Shown: positions 25,398 through 34,891 of the stretch, piece by piece
Layout of the letters: the number at the start of each line of letters is the position of its first letter
Numbering within the stretch: the stretch's first letter is position 1
NCBI RefSeq assembly: GCF_030285365.1
Contig: NZ_JASVDS010000010.1
Location: 33,848 to 97,847 of the forward strand
Reading direction: 5' to 3'
Origin: Roseateles subflavus
Lineage (GTDB): Bacteria > Pseudomonadota > Gammaproteobacteria > Burkholderiales > Burkholderiaceae_C
Length of the DNA stretch: 64,000 nucleotides
The notes under the pieces: model-generated
What the model was told of the DNA's origin: nothing
Seen by the model: only the letters and a program-made list of their open reading frames with translations
Database searches by the model: none
Translations under genes and position numbers: made by a program

Positions 25398-25415
25398 CCC
25401 CCCGGGGTGCACGGG
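25398..25415 (+). repeat. Direct repeat copy 2, CCCCCCGGGGTGCACGGG
   Basis: Second copy of the element at 25277, 121 bp away in the same orientation, differing by one base. Confidence 0.4.
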
Positions 25416-25475
25416 CCCAGAGACCTTGAAAACAAAGGGTTAACCCTAGTTTTGATCCCGTTCTGAGCACAAAAA

Positions 25476-25506
25476 GCCACCGGAAGGTTCCCGGAAGGCG
25501 ACTTTT
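25476..25506. terminator. Possible intrinsic terminator
   Basis: An imperfect GCC...CCGGAA-GG-TTCCCGG...GGC hairpin is followed by ACTTTTT and preceded by AAAAA, so it could work in either direction. No gene on the plus strand clearly ends just before it. Confidence 0.3.
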
Positions 25507-25619
25507 TCTCCGATTTCCTATCGTTCAGCCCATCGATGCATCGCGCATCGACGCGCCGCCCGCCCCGCCTCCCCGGCATCTGCTGGCCCGCCCCTCCAGT
25601 CGCATCTGACGAGGTCAAT

Positions 25620-26087
25620 ATGAGCAAGGAAATCGATACCAGCTTGAATGAGGAGCAATCGGCTGCCAATAACCTGGGCCATGCCGCTGCCGACTCTCAG
25701 GAATCCCCCCATATTGGCGGTGACGCCAGCCTGGATACCACCCTGTCGTATGAAAACATGCTGGCACAGGTCACGGCCGGCATGAATCCCGCCCCGGTGG
25801 TTCGTTACGAGCCCATGGTTCAGCAGGGCCGGGTATTCTTGGTCAAGGATATTCTCAAGAGCCTGCGCAACGAGAAACTGCAGACCCAGGAGGAAATGGC
25901 AGAAGCTTGCCAGCAGGGCCGATTTCGCGTCTCGATCGCTTCCATCAAGCGGGCAGAGATCGGGCGGCCAGTGCTTTTTCGTATCGCGCGGGAACTCGCA
26001 CGGTATTTCAACGTCCCCGTCGAGAGAATCGTGAAAATGCGTCCGGTGACCGTGGCCGAGTATCTGGCGGGCGAAACCAAGCACTGA
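25620..26087 (+). CDS. Orphan helix-turn-helix protein
   Basis: A 155-residue protein. The first 75 residues are acidic, polar and probably disordered. Residues 80-145 form an XRE-like HTH: FLVKDILKSLRNEKLQTQEE, then SIASIKRAEIGRPVLFRIAR, then YFNVPVERIV. The pattern resembles the HTH found at the N-terminus of some large cyclase or ATPase signalling proteins, but here it stands alone. Start ATG 25620 follows GAGGT by 5 nt. Codon use is less GC-biased than in its neighbours (SKEIDTSLNEEQSAANN), hinting at recent acquisition. It is flanked by a long non-coding stretch. Targets unknown. Confidence 0.7.
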   Translation: MSKEIDTSLNEEQSAANNLGHAAADSQESPHIGGDASLDTTLSYENMLAQVTAGMNPAPVVRYEPMVQQGRVFLVKDILKSLRNEKLQTQEEMAEACQQGRFRVSIASIKRAEIGRPVLFRIARELARYFNVPVERIVKMRPVTVAEYLAGETKH

Positions 26088-26259
26088 TTCCCCGGGGGGC
26101 GAAGGCGGTCACGGGGCCCCGCCTGGCGCGAAGCAGCCCGGCGGACGCCCGGCCCCGCCGGCGTGCCGGGGTCAGGCCTTGACATCCGTCACCTCCCACC
26201 CTTGGCTGCAGGGGCTTTGGAGCACATCCTCCCGGGCGGGCTCGCCCATAATGCCCGCC

Positions 26260-26733
26260 ATGAAATCCCTGCTGCTGGTCTGCACGGCCAACATCTGCCG
26301 CTCGCCCATGGCCGAGGCGGTGTTCAAGGCGCAGGCTGCCGTCCTCGGACTCGGGCGCGTGGCCTCCGCTGGCGTGCGCGCCTCCTCCCGGGCGCAGAGC
26401 ATGGATGCGCGAGCCGCCGCGGCGCTCAGCCGCCGCAAGTACCCCCTCGAGAAGAAATGGCGCTCCCGCCGCATCGAGGCGGACGATTTCCTGCGCTTTG
26501 ACCACCTCCTCGCGATGGACGAGGACAACCTCCATGCGCTGCGCCGCCAGTGCCCGCCCGAGCTGCTGCACAAGGTCGGCCTGCTGCTGGACGTGGTGCC
26601 CGGCCGCGAAGGCCAGGAAGTGCCGGACCCCTATTTCGGCAGCGCGCAGGGCTTCGAGAACGTGCTGGACCTCATCGAGCTGGCCGCCAGGAGCTGGTCG
26701 CAGTCGCCGCTCGTGCGCCGGGTGGTGCCCTAG
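26260..26733 (+). CDS. Low-molecular-weight protein-tyrosine-phosphatase-like protein
   Basis: A 157-residue cytosolic phosphatase of the LMW-PTP/arsenate-reductase fold. The catalytic P-loop is VCTANICRSP (Cys8, Arg14) at the N-terminus, and the general acid lies in VPDPYFG. Such proteins dephosphorylate tyrosine kinases controlling capsule or exopolysaccharide, but no such kinase is in the window. ATG 26260 puts the first strand at the usual place; ATG 26251 is also possible. A CATAAT -10-like element lies just upstream. It ends 3 nt before the diguanylate cyclase gene, so the two are an operon. Confidence 0.88.
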   Translation: MKSLLLVCTANICRSPMAEAVFKAQAAVLGLGRVASAGVRASSRAQSMDARAAAALSRRKYPLEKKWRSRRIEADDFLRFDHLLAMDEDNLHALRRQCPPELLHKVGLLLDVVPGREGQEVPDPYFGSAQGFENVLDLIELAARSWSQSPLVRRVVP

Positions 26734-26736
26734 CCG

Positions 26737-28203
26737 ATGTCCAAGAACCCGCCGACCATGCTGTTCCGCACCAAGCTGGCCCTCAATCTCATCGCGCAAA
26801 TCGTCCTCGTGCTGGTGGCGACGGCCGCGGTGGGCTACCTGGTCGCCGGCTACCGCAGCCTGCTGGAGCTGCAACGGCAGTTCCAGCAGCGGGACCAGCT
26901 GGTCGCTCAGCTGCAGCGCAGCTCGGACGAGCTCACACGCATGGCGCGGCTGTTCGTGGTGAGCCGCGACGCGCAGTTCGCCGACCACTACCGCGAGGTG
27001 GCCCGCATGCGCGAGGGCCTGCAGTCGGAGCCCGAGGGCTATGACGAGGTCTACTGGGACCTGGCCCTGGACCAGCCCCGCGCCGCCGGCCGCCCCGTGG
27101 CCGCGCGCGCCATGCAGGCGAAACTGCAGGACGCCGGCTTCGCGCCCGAGGACTACGCCCGCCTGGCCGAGGCGCTGCGCCGCTCCGAGGCGCTGATGAA
27201 GGTGGAGCAGCAGGCCATGGGTCGCGTGGACACGCGCGGCTCCACACACCCGCTGTCGGAAGAGGAGTGGAAGGAGGCGCTGGACATGCTGCACGGCCCC
27301 GCCTACCGCCACGCCAAGGCCGAGATCATGGGGCCGCTGCGCGCCGTGCGGCAGTCGCTGAAGGCGGGCCACGAGGCGGTGATCCAGCCCTTGAAGGACA
27401 ACCTGCGCTTCACCGCCTGGCTGGCCATCGTGTGCCTGGTGTTCACCGGCGGCAACGCCGTCTTCATGGCCATGCGCTACGACCGCTCGGTGCGCCGCCC
27501 GGTCGAGATGCTGCGCCACTGGGCCCGGCAGGTGCGCAAGGGGCAGCAGAGCCAGCGCATCAGCCTCGGTCACAGCTCGGAGTTCGGCGAACTCTCGCAG
27601 GCCATCGACGAGATGGCGGAGTCCGTCGAGCGCAGCCTCGACGAGCTGAAGGAAGAGGTGGCGCGCCGCGCCCGTGCCGAGCAGGTCGTGCGCCATCTGG
27701 CCAACCACGACGCGCTCACGGGCCTGCCCTCGCTGCGCCTGCTGCACGACCGCCTGGACCGCGCCCTGGCGCAGGCGCAGCGCAAGAGCCAGGGCCTCGC
27801 GCTGATCTTCGTGGACCTGAACGACTTCAAGCCCATCAACGACCGCTACGGCCACGAGGCGGGCGACCAGGTGCTGAAGGTCGTCGCCCAGCGGCTGGCG
27901 GCTTCGCTGCGGGAGGCCGACACGGTGGGCCGCATCGGCGGGGACGAGTTCCTGGTGCTGCTGCCGGATGTCGACAGCCTGGTGCAGGCCCAGCAGGTCA
28001 AGGCCAAGCTGGTGGCGCTGCTGGAGCAACCCATCTTCATCTCGGTCCACAACCTGGCCGTGCGGGTGACGGCGGCCATGGGCATCGCCGTCTACCCCGT
28101 CATGGCCAACGACGCGCAGGGTCTCATGCGCATCGCGGACCAGGACATGTACCGCGACAAGGCGGAGATGCGATCACACCCGGGCGCCGGCAGAGGCGCC
28201 TGA
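26737..28203 (+). CDS. Membrane diguanylate cyclase with HAMP
   Basis: A 488-residue protein. Membrane segments at about 10-38 and 225-245 flank a periplasmic helical sensor (residues 40-222). A HAMP domain (about 246-300, including RPVEMLRHWARQVRKG) leads to a GGDEF domain (DALTGLPSLRLLHDRLDRAL, then RIGGDEF near residue 401). The active site is intact, so it should make cyclic di-GMP. An RxxD inhibitory site is not obvious before the GGDEF. It starts 3 nt after the phosphatase stop. The sensed signal is unknown. Confidence 0.9.
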   Translation: MSKNPPTMLFRTKLALNLIAQIVLVLVATAAVGYLVAGYRSLLELQRQFQQRDQLVAQLQRSSDELTRMARLFVVSRDAQFADHYREVARMREGLQSEPEGYDEVYWDLALDQPRAAGRPVAARAMQAKLQDAGFAPEDYARLAEALRRSEALMKVEQQAMGRVDTRGSTHPLSEEEWKEALDMLHGPAYRHAKAEIMGPLRAVRQSLKAGHEAVIQPLKDNLRFTAWLAIVCLVFTGGNAVFMAMRYDRSVRRPVEMLRHWARQVRKGQQSQRISLGHSSEFGELSQAIDEMAESVERSLDELKEEVARRARAEQVVRHLANHDALTGLPSLRLLHDRLDRALAQAQRKSQGLALIFVDLNDFKPINDRYGHEAGDQVLKVVAQRLAASLREADTVGRIGGDEFLVLLPDVDSLVQAQQVKAKLVALLEQPIFISVHNLAVRVTAAMGIAVYPVMANDAQGLMRIADQDMYRDKAEMRSHPGAGRGA

Positions 28204-28221
28204 AGCCGATCGGCGTCGGCC

Positions 28222-31200
28222 TCAGGCGCTGTGCGCCGTCCTCGGGGCGTCGCGCACCTCGCGCAGGTCGGGGCCGGTGCCGCTGAAGCGGTCCAGCGCC
28301 AGGTAGATCACCGGCGTGATGTAGAGCGTCACCGCCTGGGAGACGATCAGCCCGCCCACCACCGCCAGGCCCAGCGGCTGGCGCAGCTCCGCGCCGGCGC
28401 CCAGGCCCAGGGCGATGGGCAGGGCGCCCATCAGCGCGGCCAGCGTGGTCATCATGATGGGCCGGAAGCGCAGGCGGCAGGCCTCGCGGATCGCCTGCTC
28501 GGGCGTCATGCCGCCGCTGCGCTGGGCGTCGAGTGCGAAGTCGATCATCATGATGGCGTTCTTCTTCACGATGCCGATGAGCATCACGATGCCGATGGTC
28601 GCGATGATGGTCAGCTCCATGCCGAAGAGCTCCAGCGTGGCCAGCGCCCCCACGGCCGCCGAGGGCAGGCCGGCGAGGATGGTCACGGGGTGGATGTAGC
28701 TCTCGTAGAGCACGCCCAGCAGCACGTAGATCACCGCCAGGGCCAGCACGATGAGCAAGACCTGACCCCCCTGCGAGTCCTGGAACACCGCGGCGTCGCC
28801 GCCATAGCTGGTGATGATGGACGCCGGCAGCTGCATCTCGCGCACGTAGCCGTCCAGCTTCGCCGTCGCCTGCCCCAGCGGGACCTCGGGCGCCAGGTTG
28901 AAGGCCACCGTGACGGCCTGCAGCTGGCCCTGGTGGTTCACCGCGGTGGGGCCGAGGCCGCGCTGCACCGTGGCGAAGGCCTGCAGCGGCACCAGCGTGC
29001 CATTGCGGCCGCGCAGCTGGATCTTGGCGAAGGCGTCCTCGGTGCCGCGGTCCTCGGGGCTCGCCTCCATGATGACCTGGTAGGTGTTGCTCTCGGCATA
29101 GATGCTGGACACCTGGCGCTCGCCGAAGGCGTCGTAGAGCGCCGTGCGCAGGTCCTGCATCTGCACGCCCAGCAGGTTGGCGCGCTCGCGGTCGATCACG
29201 AGGTTGGCCTGCAGACCGCGTTGCTGGGCGTCGCTCGTGACGTCGCGGAACATCGGGTCGCCACGCAGCTTCTCCTGCAGCCTCTGCGCCCACTGGCCCA
29301 GCTCGCCCGCGCTCACGGACTGCAGCGAGTACTGGTAGCGCGCCTTGCTCTGGCGGCCGCCGAGCTGCAGGTTCTGCACCGGCCGCAGATAGACGGCGAT
29401 GCCCGGCACCTTGCGCAGCTCCTTGCGCAGGCTCTCCAGCACCTGCGGCATGGCGGGGCGGTCCTTGCGGGGCTTGAGGTTGATGAACATGCGGCCGTTG
29501 TTCACCGAGTTGCCGCCCCCGCCGCCCGCGCCCAGCGCCGAGGCCACGCTGGCCACGGCCTCGTGCTGGCGGACGATCTCGGCCAGGCGCTGCTGCAGCT
29601 GCTCCATGGCGGCGTAGCTGATGTCTTCCGAGGCTTCCGTGCTGGCCTGGATCTGGCCGACGTCCTCCTCGGGGAAGAAGCCCTTGGGAATCAGGCTGTA
29701 CTGCACGACGGTGGCGACGAAGCTGGCCACGGCCACCCCGAGCACGGCCTTGCGATGGGCCAGGGCCCAGTCGAGGCTGCGCTCGTAGGCGCCGAGCACC
29801 GCGCTGAAGCCGCGCTCGAAGGTCTTGCCCAGCGCGGATTCCTCGACCTCGTGGTGTGGCTGCAGGAAGCGGCTGCACAGCATGGGCACGAGGCTCAGGG
29901 ACACCACGGCCGAGACGAGGATGGCCAGCATCACCACCACGGCGAACTCATGGAAGAGCAGGCCGATCACGCCGGGCATGAAGAAGATGGGGATCAGCAC
30001 CGCCACCAGCGAGATCGAGATGGACAGGATGGTGAAGGCCATCTCCCGTGCGCCGCGCACCGCGGCGTCGAAGGGCGCCATGCCGTCCTCCACGTGGCGC
30101 ACGATGTTCTCGAGCATCACGATGGCGTCGTCCACCACGAGGCCCACGGCGAGGGTGATGCCCAGCAGCGAGATGTTGTCCAGGCTGTAGCCGAGGGCGT
30201 AGAGCAGCGTCAGCGCGCCGATCAGCGAGATGGGCAGCGAGAGCGTCGGGATCAGCGTGGCCACCGCCCGGCGCAGGAAGAGGAAGATCACCAGCACCAC
30301 GAGCGCCACGGTCAGGGCCAGCGTGAAGTAGACATCGTGCAGCGACTCGCGGATCGACAAGGAGCGGTCGTTCAGCGTGCTCATCTGCACGGAGGCCGGC
30401 AGCTGCGCGGCCATGCGCGGCAGCATGGCCTTGACGGCATCGACGACCGCCACGGTGTTGGCGTCCGGCTGGCGCTGCACGGCCAGCGTGATGGAGCGCT
30501 CGCCGTTGAAGCTGGCGTAGGACTTCGTCGTCTCGAAGCTGTCCTGCACATCCGCCACGTCGCGCAGGAAGATGGGCTGGCCGTTGCGGCTCGCGACCAC
30601 GATGGCGCCGAACTCGCGGGCGTTCTTCAGCTGCTTGTTGGCCTGGATGGTGAGCGTCTGGCGCGCGCCGTCGAGCACGCCCACGGGCGTGTTGGCATTG
30701 GCCGAGCGCACGGCGGCCTGCAGCTCCTCCAGGGTGATGCCGCGCTGCGTGAGCGCCTCGGTCTTGGCCTGGATGCGCACGGCGTAGCGCTTCTGGCCGA
30801 AGATGGACACCTGCGCCACGCCGTTGATGGTCGAGAGCGCGGGGGTGATGAGGTTCTCGGCGTAGTCATTGAGGTCCGAGAGGTTCAGCGAGGGCGAGGT
30901 GAGTGCCACCATCAGCACCGGTGCGTCGGCCGGGTTGACCTTGCGATAGGACGGCGGCGAGGTCATCTCGGTGGGCAGCGCGCGCAGCGAGCGGAACAGC
31001 GCCGCCTGCACGTCCACCGCGGCGGCGTCGATGTTGCGGCTCGGATCGAACTCCAGCGTCAGCGAGGTGCTGCCGAGGATGCTGGTCGAGGAGATGCCTG
31101 ACAGGCCGGCAATCGTGGAGAACTGCTTCTCCAGCGGCAACGCCACCGAGGACGCCATCGTCTCGGGGCTCGCGCCCGGCAGGCTCGCCTGCACGTTGAT

Positions 31201-31332
31201 GACGGGCGTGTTGTAGGAGGGCAGGGCGGCGACGGGCAGCTTCGAAAAGGCCGCGAGGCCGGCGATCACCAGCGAGAGGTTCAGCAGCACGGTCATCACC
31301 GGCCGCCGGATGAACAGTTCAGTCAGCTTCAT
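28222..31332 (-). CDS. RND-family efflux permease (HAE1/MdtBC-like)
   Basis: A 1036-residue inner-membrane proton-driven transporter. It opens with FIRRPVMTVLLNLSLVIAG, has the periplasmic pore domains, and shows the proton-relay acids in GLVVDDAIVMLENIVRHVEDG of TM4 and a typical GIVKKNAIMMIDFALDAQR in the second half. Length and layout fit the MdtC/MuxB branch rather than heavy-metal pumps. The start is ATG 31332, 70 nt after the adaptor stop on the same strand. No outer-membrane channel gene is beside it, so it probably uses a TolC-like protein encoded elsewhere. Likely substrates are drugs, bile-like compounds or plant phenolics. Confidence 0.94.
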   Translation of the reverse strand: MKLTELFIRRPVMTVLLNLSLVIAGLAAFSKLPVAALPSYNTPVINVQASLPGASPETMASSVALPLEKQFSTIAGLSGISSTSILGSTSLTLEFDPSRNIDAAAVDVQAALFRSLRALPTEMTSPPSYRKVNPADAPVLMVALTSPSLNLSDLNDYAENLITPALSTINGVAQVSIFGQKRYAVRIQAKTEALTQRGITLEELQAAVRSANANTPVGVLDGARQTLTIQANKQLKNAREFGAIVVASRNGQPIFLRDVADVQDSFETTKSYASFNGERSITLAVQRQPDANTVAVVDAVKAMLPRMAAQLPASVQMSTLNDRSLSIRESLHDVYFTLALTVALVVLVIFLFLRRAVATLIPTLSLPISLIGALTLLYALGYSLDNISLLGITLAVGLVVDDAIVMLENIVRHVEDGMAPFDAAVRGAREMAFTILSISISLVAVLIPIFFMPGVIGLLFHEFAVVVMLAILVSAVVSLSLVPMLCSRFLQPHHEVEESALGKTFERGFSAVLGAYERSLDWALAHRKAVLGVAVASFVATVVQYSLIPKGFFPEEDVGQIQASTEASEDISYAAMEQLQQRLAEIVRQHEAVASVASALGAGGGGGNSVNNGRMFINLKPRKDRPAMPQVLESLRKELRKVPGIAVYLRPVQNLQLGGRQSKARYQYSLQSVSAGELGQWAQRLQEKLRGDPMFRDVTSDAQQRGLQANLVIDRERANLLGVQMQDLRTALYDAFGERQVSSIYAESNTYQVIMEASPEDRGTEDAFAKIQLRGRNGTLVPLQAFATVQRGLGPTAVNHQGQLQAVTVAFNLAPEVPLGQATAKLDGYVREMQLPASIITSYGGDAAVFQDSQGGQVLLIVLALAVIYVLLGVLYESYIHPVTILAGLPSAAVGALATLELFGMELTIIATIGIVMLIGIVKKNAIMMIDFALDAQRSGGMTPEQAIREACRLRFRPIMMTTLAALMGALPIALGLGAGAELRQPLGLAVVGGLIVSQAVTLYITPVIYLALDRFSGTGPDLREVRDAPRTAHSA

Positions 31333-31402
31333 TGGGGCGTCCTTCGCACGGCGTGCGGGCCCGACCGGCGGGCTTGCGCCCCTTCGGGCGGTCGTGCGGG
31401 GC

Positions 31403-32674
31403 TCATGCACCGGCTCCGGAGGCTGCGGAGGATGCGCTGGCCGGCTCGTCGGCGCTCTTGGCCCGGCCGGGATTCACCGCCGCCGGCTGGACCTTCAGCG
31501 GCGTGCCGGGCCGCAGGTTCTGCTTGCCTTCCAGCACGACCTGCTCGCCGGCCTCGACGCCCTCGACGACGGCGAAGTCGCCGAAGCCGTAGCGCAGCTG
31601 CACGGTCTTGAGCTGGGCCGTCTTGTCCGGCCCGACGACATACAGCGTGCGCTCATTGCCCCGCACGATCAGCGCGGCCTGGGGCACGACGACGGCATTC
31701 CTCAGGGTGCGCAGCGTGAGCCGCACCCGCACGTACTGGCCGGGCCAGAGCTGCTGGCCGGCGTTGTCGAACTCGGCGCGGGCCTTGATGGTGCCGGTCG
31801 TGGCGTCGACGAGGTTGTCCACGAAGCCCAGATGGCCGGTGAGCGGGGCTTCGCCGCCCTTGCCCTTGCCGCGGGGCGATCCGGGCAGACTCACCTGCAC
31901 GTCCAGCGGCTCGGTCCTGCCGTCCGGTCCCGGACGCACGGCGGCGAGCAGCGGCTGCAGCTGGGTCTCGGGCACGACGAAGCTCACGCCGATGGGCGAG
32001 AGTTGGGCGATGTTCAGCAGCGACGCGGCGCTGGCATTGGCCTGCACCAGCGCGCCGGGCATGGCGTTGACGAGGCCCGCGCGGCCGGCCAGCGGGGCGC
32101 GCAGCTCGTTGTAGCTGAGGCTCACCTGCGCGGCCTGCACGGCGGCCTCGTCGGACTGGACCACGGCACGCTGGGCTTCGACGTTCGTCAAGGCGGTGTC
32201 CACGGCGCTCTGCGCGACGAAGTTCTGGCGCAGCAGATCCTGGGCGCGCTGCAGCTGGCGCTCGGCGTCCGCGAGGCTGGCGCGGTCCCGGGCGAGCTGG
32301 GCGCGCGCCTTGTCCAGATTGGCGCGGTCCGTGCGGTCGTCGAAGCGGAACAAGACCTGACCCTTGCTGACCATCTGTCCGTCCTTGACCAGGACCTCGC
32401 GCACCGTGGAGGTGGTCTGGGCGCGCAGGTCGACGCTCTGCAGGGCGGCCACGGTGCCGGCGGCGTCGATGCTCACGGGCACGTCCTGGCGCTGCACGGT
32501 CACGACGCCCACCGCCTGCGGCGCGGCGTTGCCCTTGCCGCCGGGGGCGGAGGCCGCGCCGGCCGGGGCATTGCCGGATGCGCCGGCCGTCTCGGTGCGG
32601 TGGGCGTTCCAGCGCCAGGCGACGCCGGCAAGGATCAGCAGGGCAAGGGTGGCAACGACGGGCGTGCGGCGCAT
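31403..32674 (-). CDS. RND efflux periplasmic adaptor (membrane fusion protein)
   Basis: A 423-residue adaptor linking the RND pump to an outer-membrane channel. An N-terminal hydrophobic anchor (residues 5-20) is followed by a lipoyl half-motif (VREVLVKDGQMVSKGQVLFRFD), a long alpha-hairpin (about 125-185, LDKARAQLARDRASLADAER), the second lipoyl half (YNELRAPLAGRAGLV) and beta-barrel and membrane-proximal domains. It has no lipobox cysteine, so it is anchored by its signal anchor. It is the promoter-proximal gene of the pump operon. Confidence 0.93.
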   Translation of the reverse strand: MRRTPVVATLALLILAGVAWRWNAHRTETAGASGNAPAGAASAPGGKGNAAPQAVGVVTVQRQDVPVSIDAAGTVAALQSVDLRAQTTSTVREVLVKDGQMVSKGQVLFRFDDRTDRANLDKARAQLARDRASLADAERQLQRAQDLLRQNFVAQSAVDTALTNVEAQRAVVQSDEAAVQAAQVSLSYNELRAPLAGRAGLVNAMPGALVQANASAASLLNIAQLSPIGVSFVVPETQLQPLLAAVRPGPDGRTEPLDVQVSLPGSPRGKGKGGEAPLTGHLGFVDNLVDATTGTIKARAEFDNAGQQLWPGQYVRVRLTLRTLRNAVVVPQAALIVRGNERTLYVVGPDKTAQLKTVQLRYGFGDFAVVEGVEAGEQVVLEGKQNLRPGTPLKVQPAAVNPGRAKSADEPASASSAASGAGA

Positions 32675-32838
32675 GGGCGGGTCTTTCTGACCTGAGCCGG
32701 TGCGGCACGGGGCACTGCGCGAGGAGGCGGCAGACGCGGCGTGGTCCGCAGGCTCAGCAGGAGGCTGATGGGAAGCCCCGAAGCTTAGCCCGCCGGCCGC
32801 TCCCGCGTATTGCGCCGACGTGAAGTCGGCGCATGACT

Positions 32839-33746
<908 letters not shown>

Positions 33747-33750
<4 letters not shown>

Positions 33751-34850
33751 GGCAGGCTTTCTTCCGGGGTGTCCAGGAGGGCGGGGCTCAGCAGCGGCGA
33801 GACGGTGGCCGTGCTTTGCAGCGTGAGGGCGGCCAGGCGCTGGCCCAGCCGGCAGGCGGCCGGGAGGTCCTGCGGTGCGCGCAGGAGGCCGGCGAGGACG
33901 CCCGCGGAGAAGGCGTCGCCCGCGCCGGTGACCTCGACGATGCCTTCGACGGGCGGCGCCGGCACGCGGGTGAGCGGCTCGCCGGCTGACGCGCAGCAGA
34001 CGTCGCCGCCGCCCTGCGTCAGCACGAGGCGCTGCAGGCCGCGCGACTGCAGCTGCGCCCAGGCGGCCGCCAGGGCGGTGTCGTCCGTCAGGGCGAGGCC
34101 GGTGCAGGCGGCCAGCTCGTCGCGGTTCAGCAGCAGCAGCGACAGCCCGCGCAGGTCGGGCGGCAGGCGATCCATCTTGGGCACGGAGGCGGCGACGGCC
34201 GCCAGCGGGCGCTGGGCCGCCGCGGCCTCGGCCAGCAGGGCGGCGACGGTCGGCGCGGGCAGGTTCAGGTCCAGCACCGTCCAGCGCGCGCTGCGGCGCT
34301 GCGCCAGGGTGGATTGCAGGAAGGCGGTGTCGAGCGCCTCGCAGGCCTGCATCTGGGCCAGACCGATGATGAGGTCGCCCTGGGCGTCGAGCACCGCGGT
34401 GTAGCTGCCCGTGGGCACCTCGGCCAGCTGCAGGCTGCCCTGGGTGCGGATGCCCAGCGCCGCGGCCTCGGCCAGCAGCGCCTGGCCGGCCGGGTCCTGG
34501 CCGACGGCGGTCAGCAGCTGCACCGGCAAGCCCAGGCGGGCGAGGTTCTCGGCGATGTTGCGGGCCACGCCGCCGGCGCTCTCGGTCTGGGCAGCGGGAT
34601 TGGAGCTGGCGAGCCGCGCCGGCCCCGTGGTGCGCAGCTTGCGATCGCGGTTGGCGGCGCCGATGCACAGCAGCTGGCCGGGCTCGGCGAGCACATAGGC
34701 CCGGCCGAGGATCAGGCCTTCACGGGTGAGCTGCGCGAGCTGGTGGGTGAGCGTGGAGCGCGAGAGACCCAGCTGGGCCGCCAGCGCCTCCTGCGTGATG
34801 AAGGGCTGCTCCCGCAAAAGGGCGAGCAGCCGCTGCTTGGGGCTGTCCAT
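33747..34850 (-). CDS. psuK: PfkB-family kinase with N-terminal HTH, probable pseudouridine kinase
   Basis: A 367-residue protein. Residues 1-60 form a winged HTH (QRLLALLREQPFITQEALAA, LGLSRSTLTHQLAQLTREGL). Residues 60-350 are a PfkB carbohydrate kinase with AGGVARNIAENLARLG near residue 93 and the catalytic VTGAGDAFSAGVLAGLL. Its fusion to psuG by overlap supports pseudouridine as substrate. The E. coli enzyme lacks such an HTH, so this protein may be kinase and repressor in one. No Shine-Dalgarno precedes ATG 34850; TAGAAT ends 6 nt before it, so the mRNA may be leaderless. Palindromic repeats lie in that promoter. Confidence 0.85.
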
Positions 34851-34887
34851 CCGGATATTCTACGCAAATGTCCGGATATTTGGACAA
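34851..34887 (-). promoter_or_regulatory. psuK promoter with repeated AATATCCGG and a palindrome
   Basis: On the reverse strand, a TTGTCC -35 (34887-34882) and TAGAAT -10 (34862-34857) are 19 nt apart, with the start codon 6 nt after the -10. AATATCCGG occurs twice, 21 bp apart (plus-strand CCGGATATT at 34851 and 34872). TGTCC-N8-GGACA at 34869-34886 is a perfect inverted repeat. The layout suggests repression, probably by the HTH of PsuK itself (inference). Confidence 0.6.
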
Positions 34888-34891
34888 TTGT

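Larger units (their letters stand above)
24980..25475. other. Intergenic region of lower GC, no gene seen
   Basis: About 500 nt between the decayed gene and the HTH gene. Short open frames lack coding bias. Base composition is visibly less GC-rich than the surrounding genes. Only a duplicated GC-rich motif (25277 and 25398) is notable. Confidence 0.5.

Noticed and set aside
25277..25415. CRISPR-like or IS end repeat
   Set aside because: Only two copies, GC-rich, no transposase, inverted ends or target duplication.
28231..31101. Very long open frame antisense to the RND permease gene
   Set aside because: His/Gln/Arg-rich low-complexity translation without motifs; a by-product of high GC opposite a real gene with clear RND motifs.
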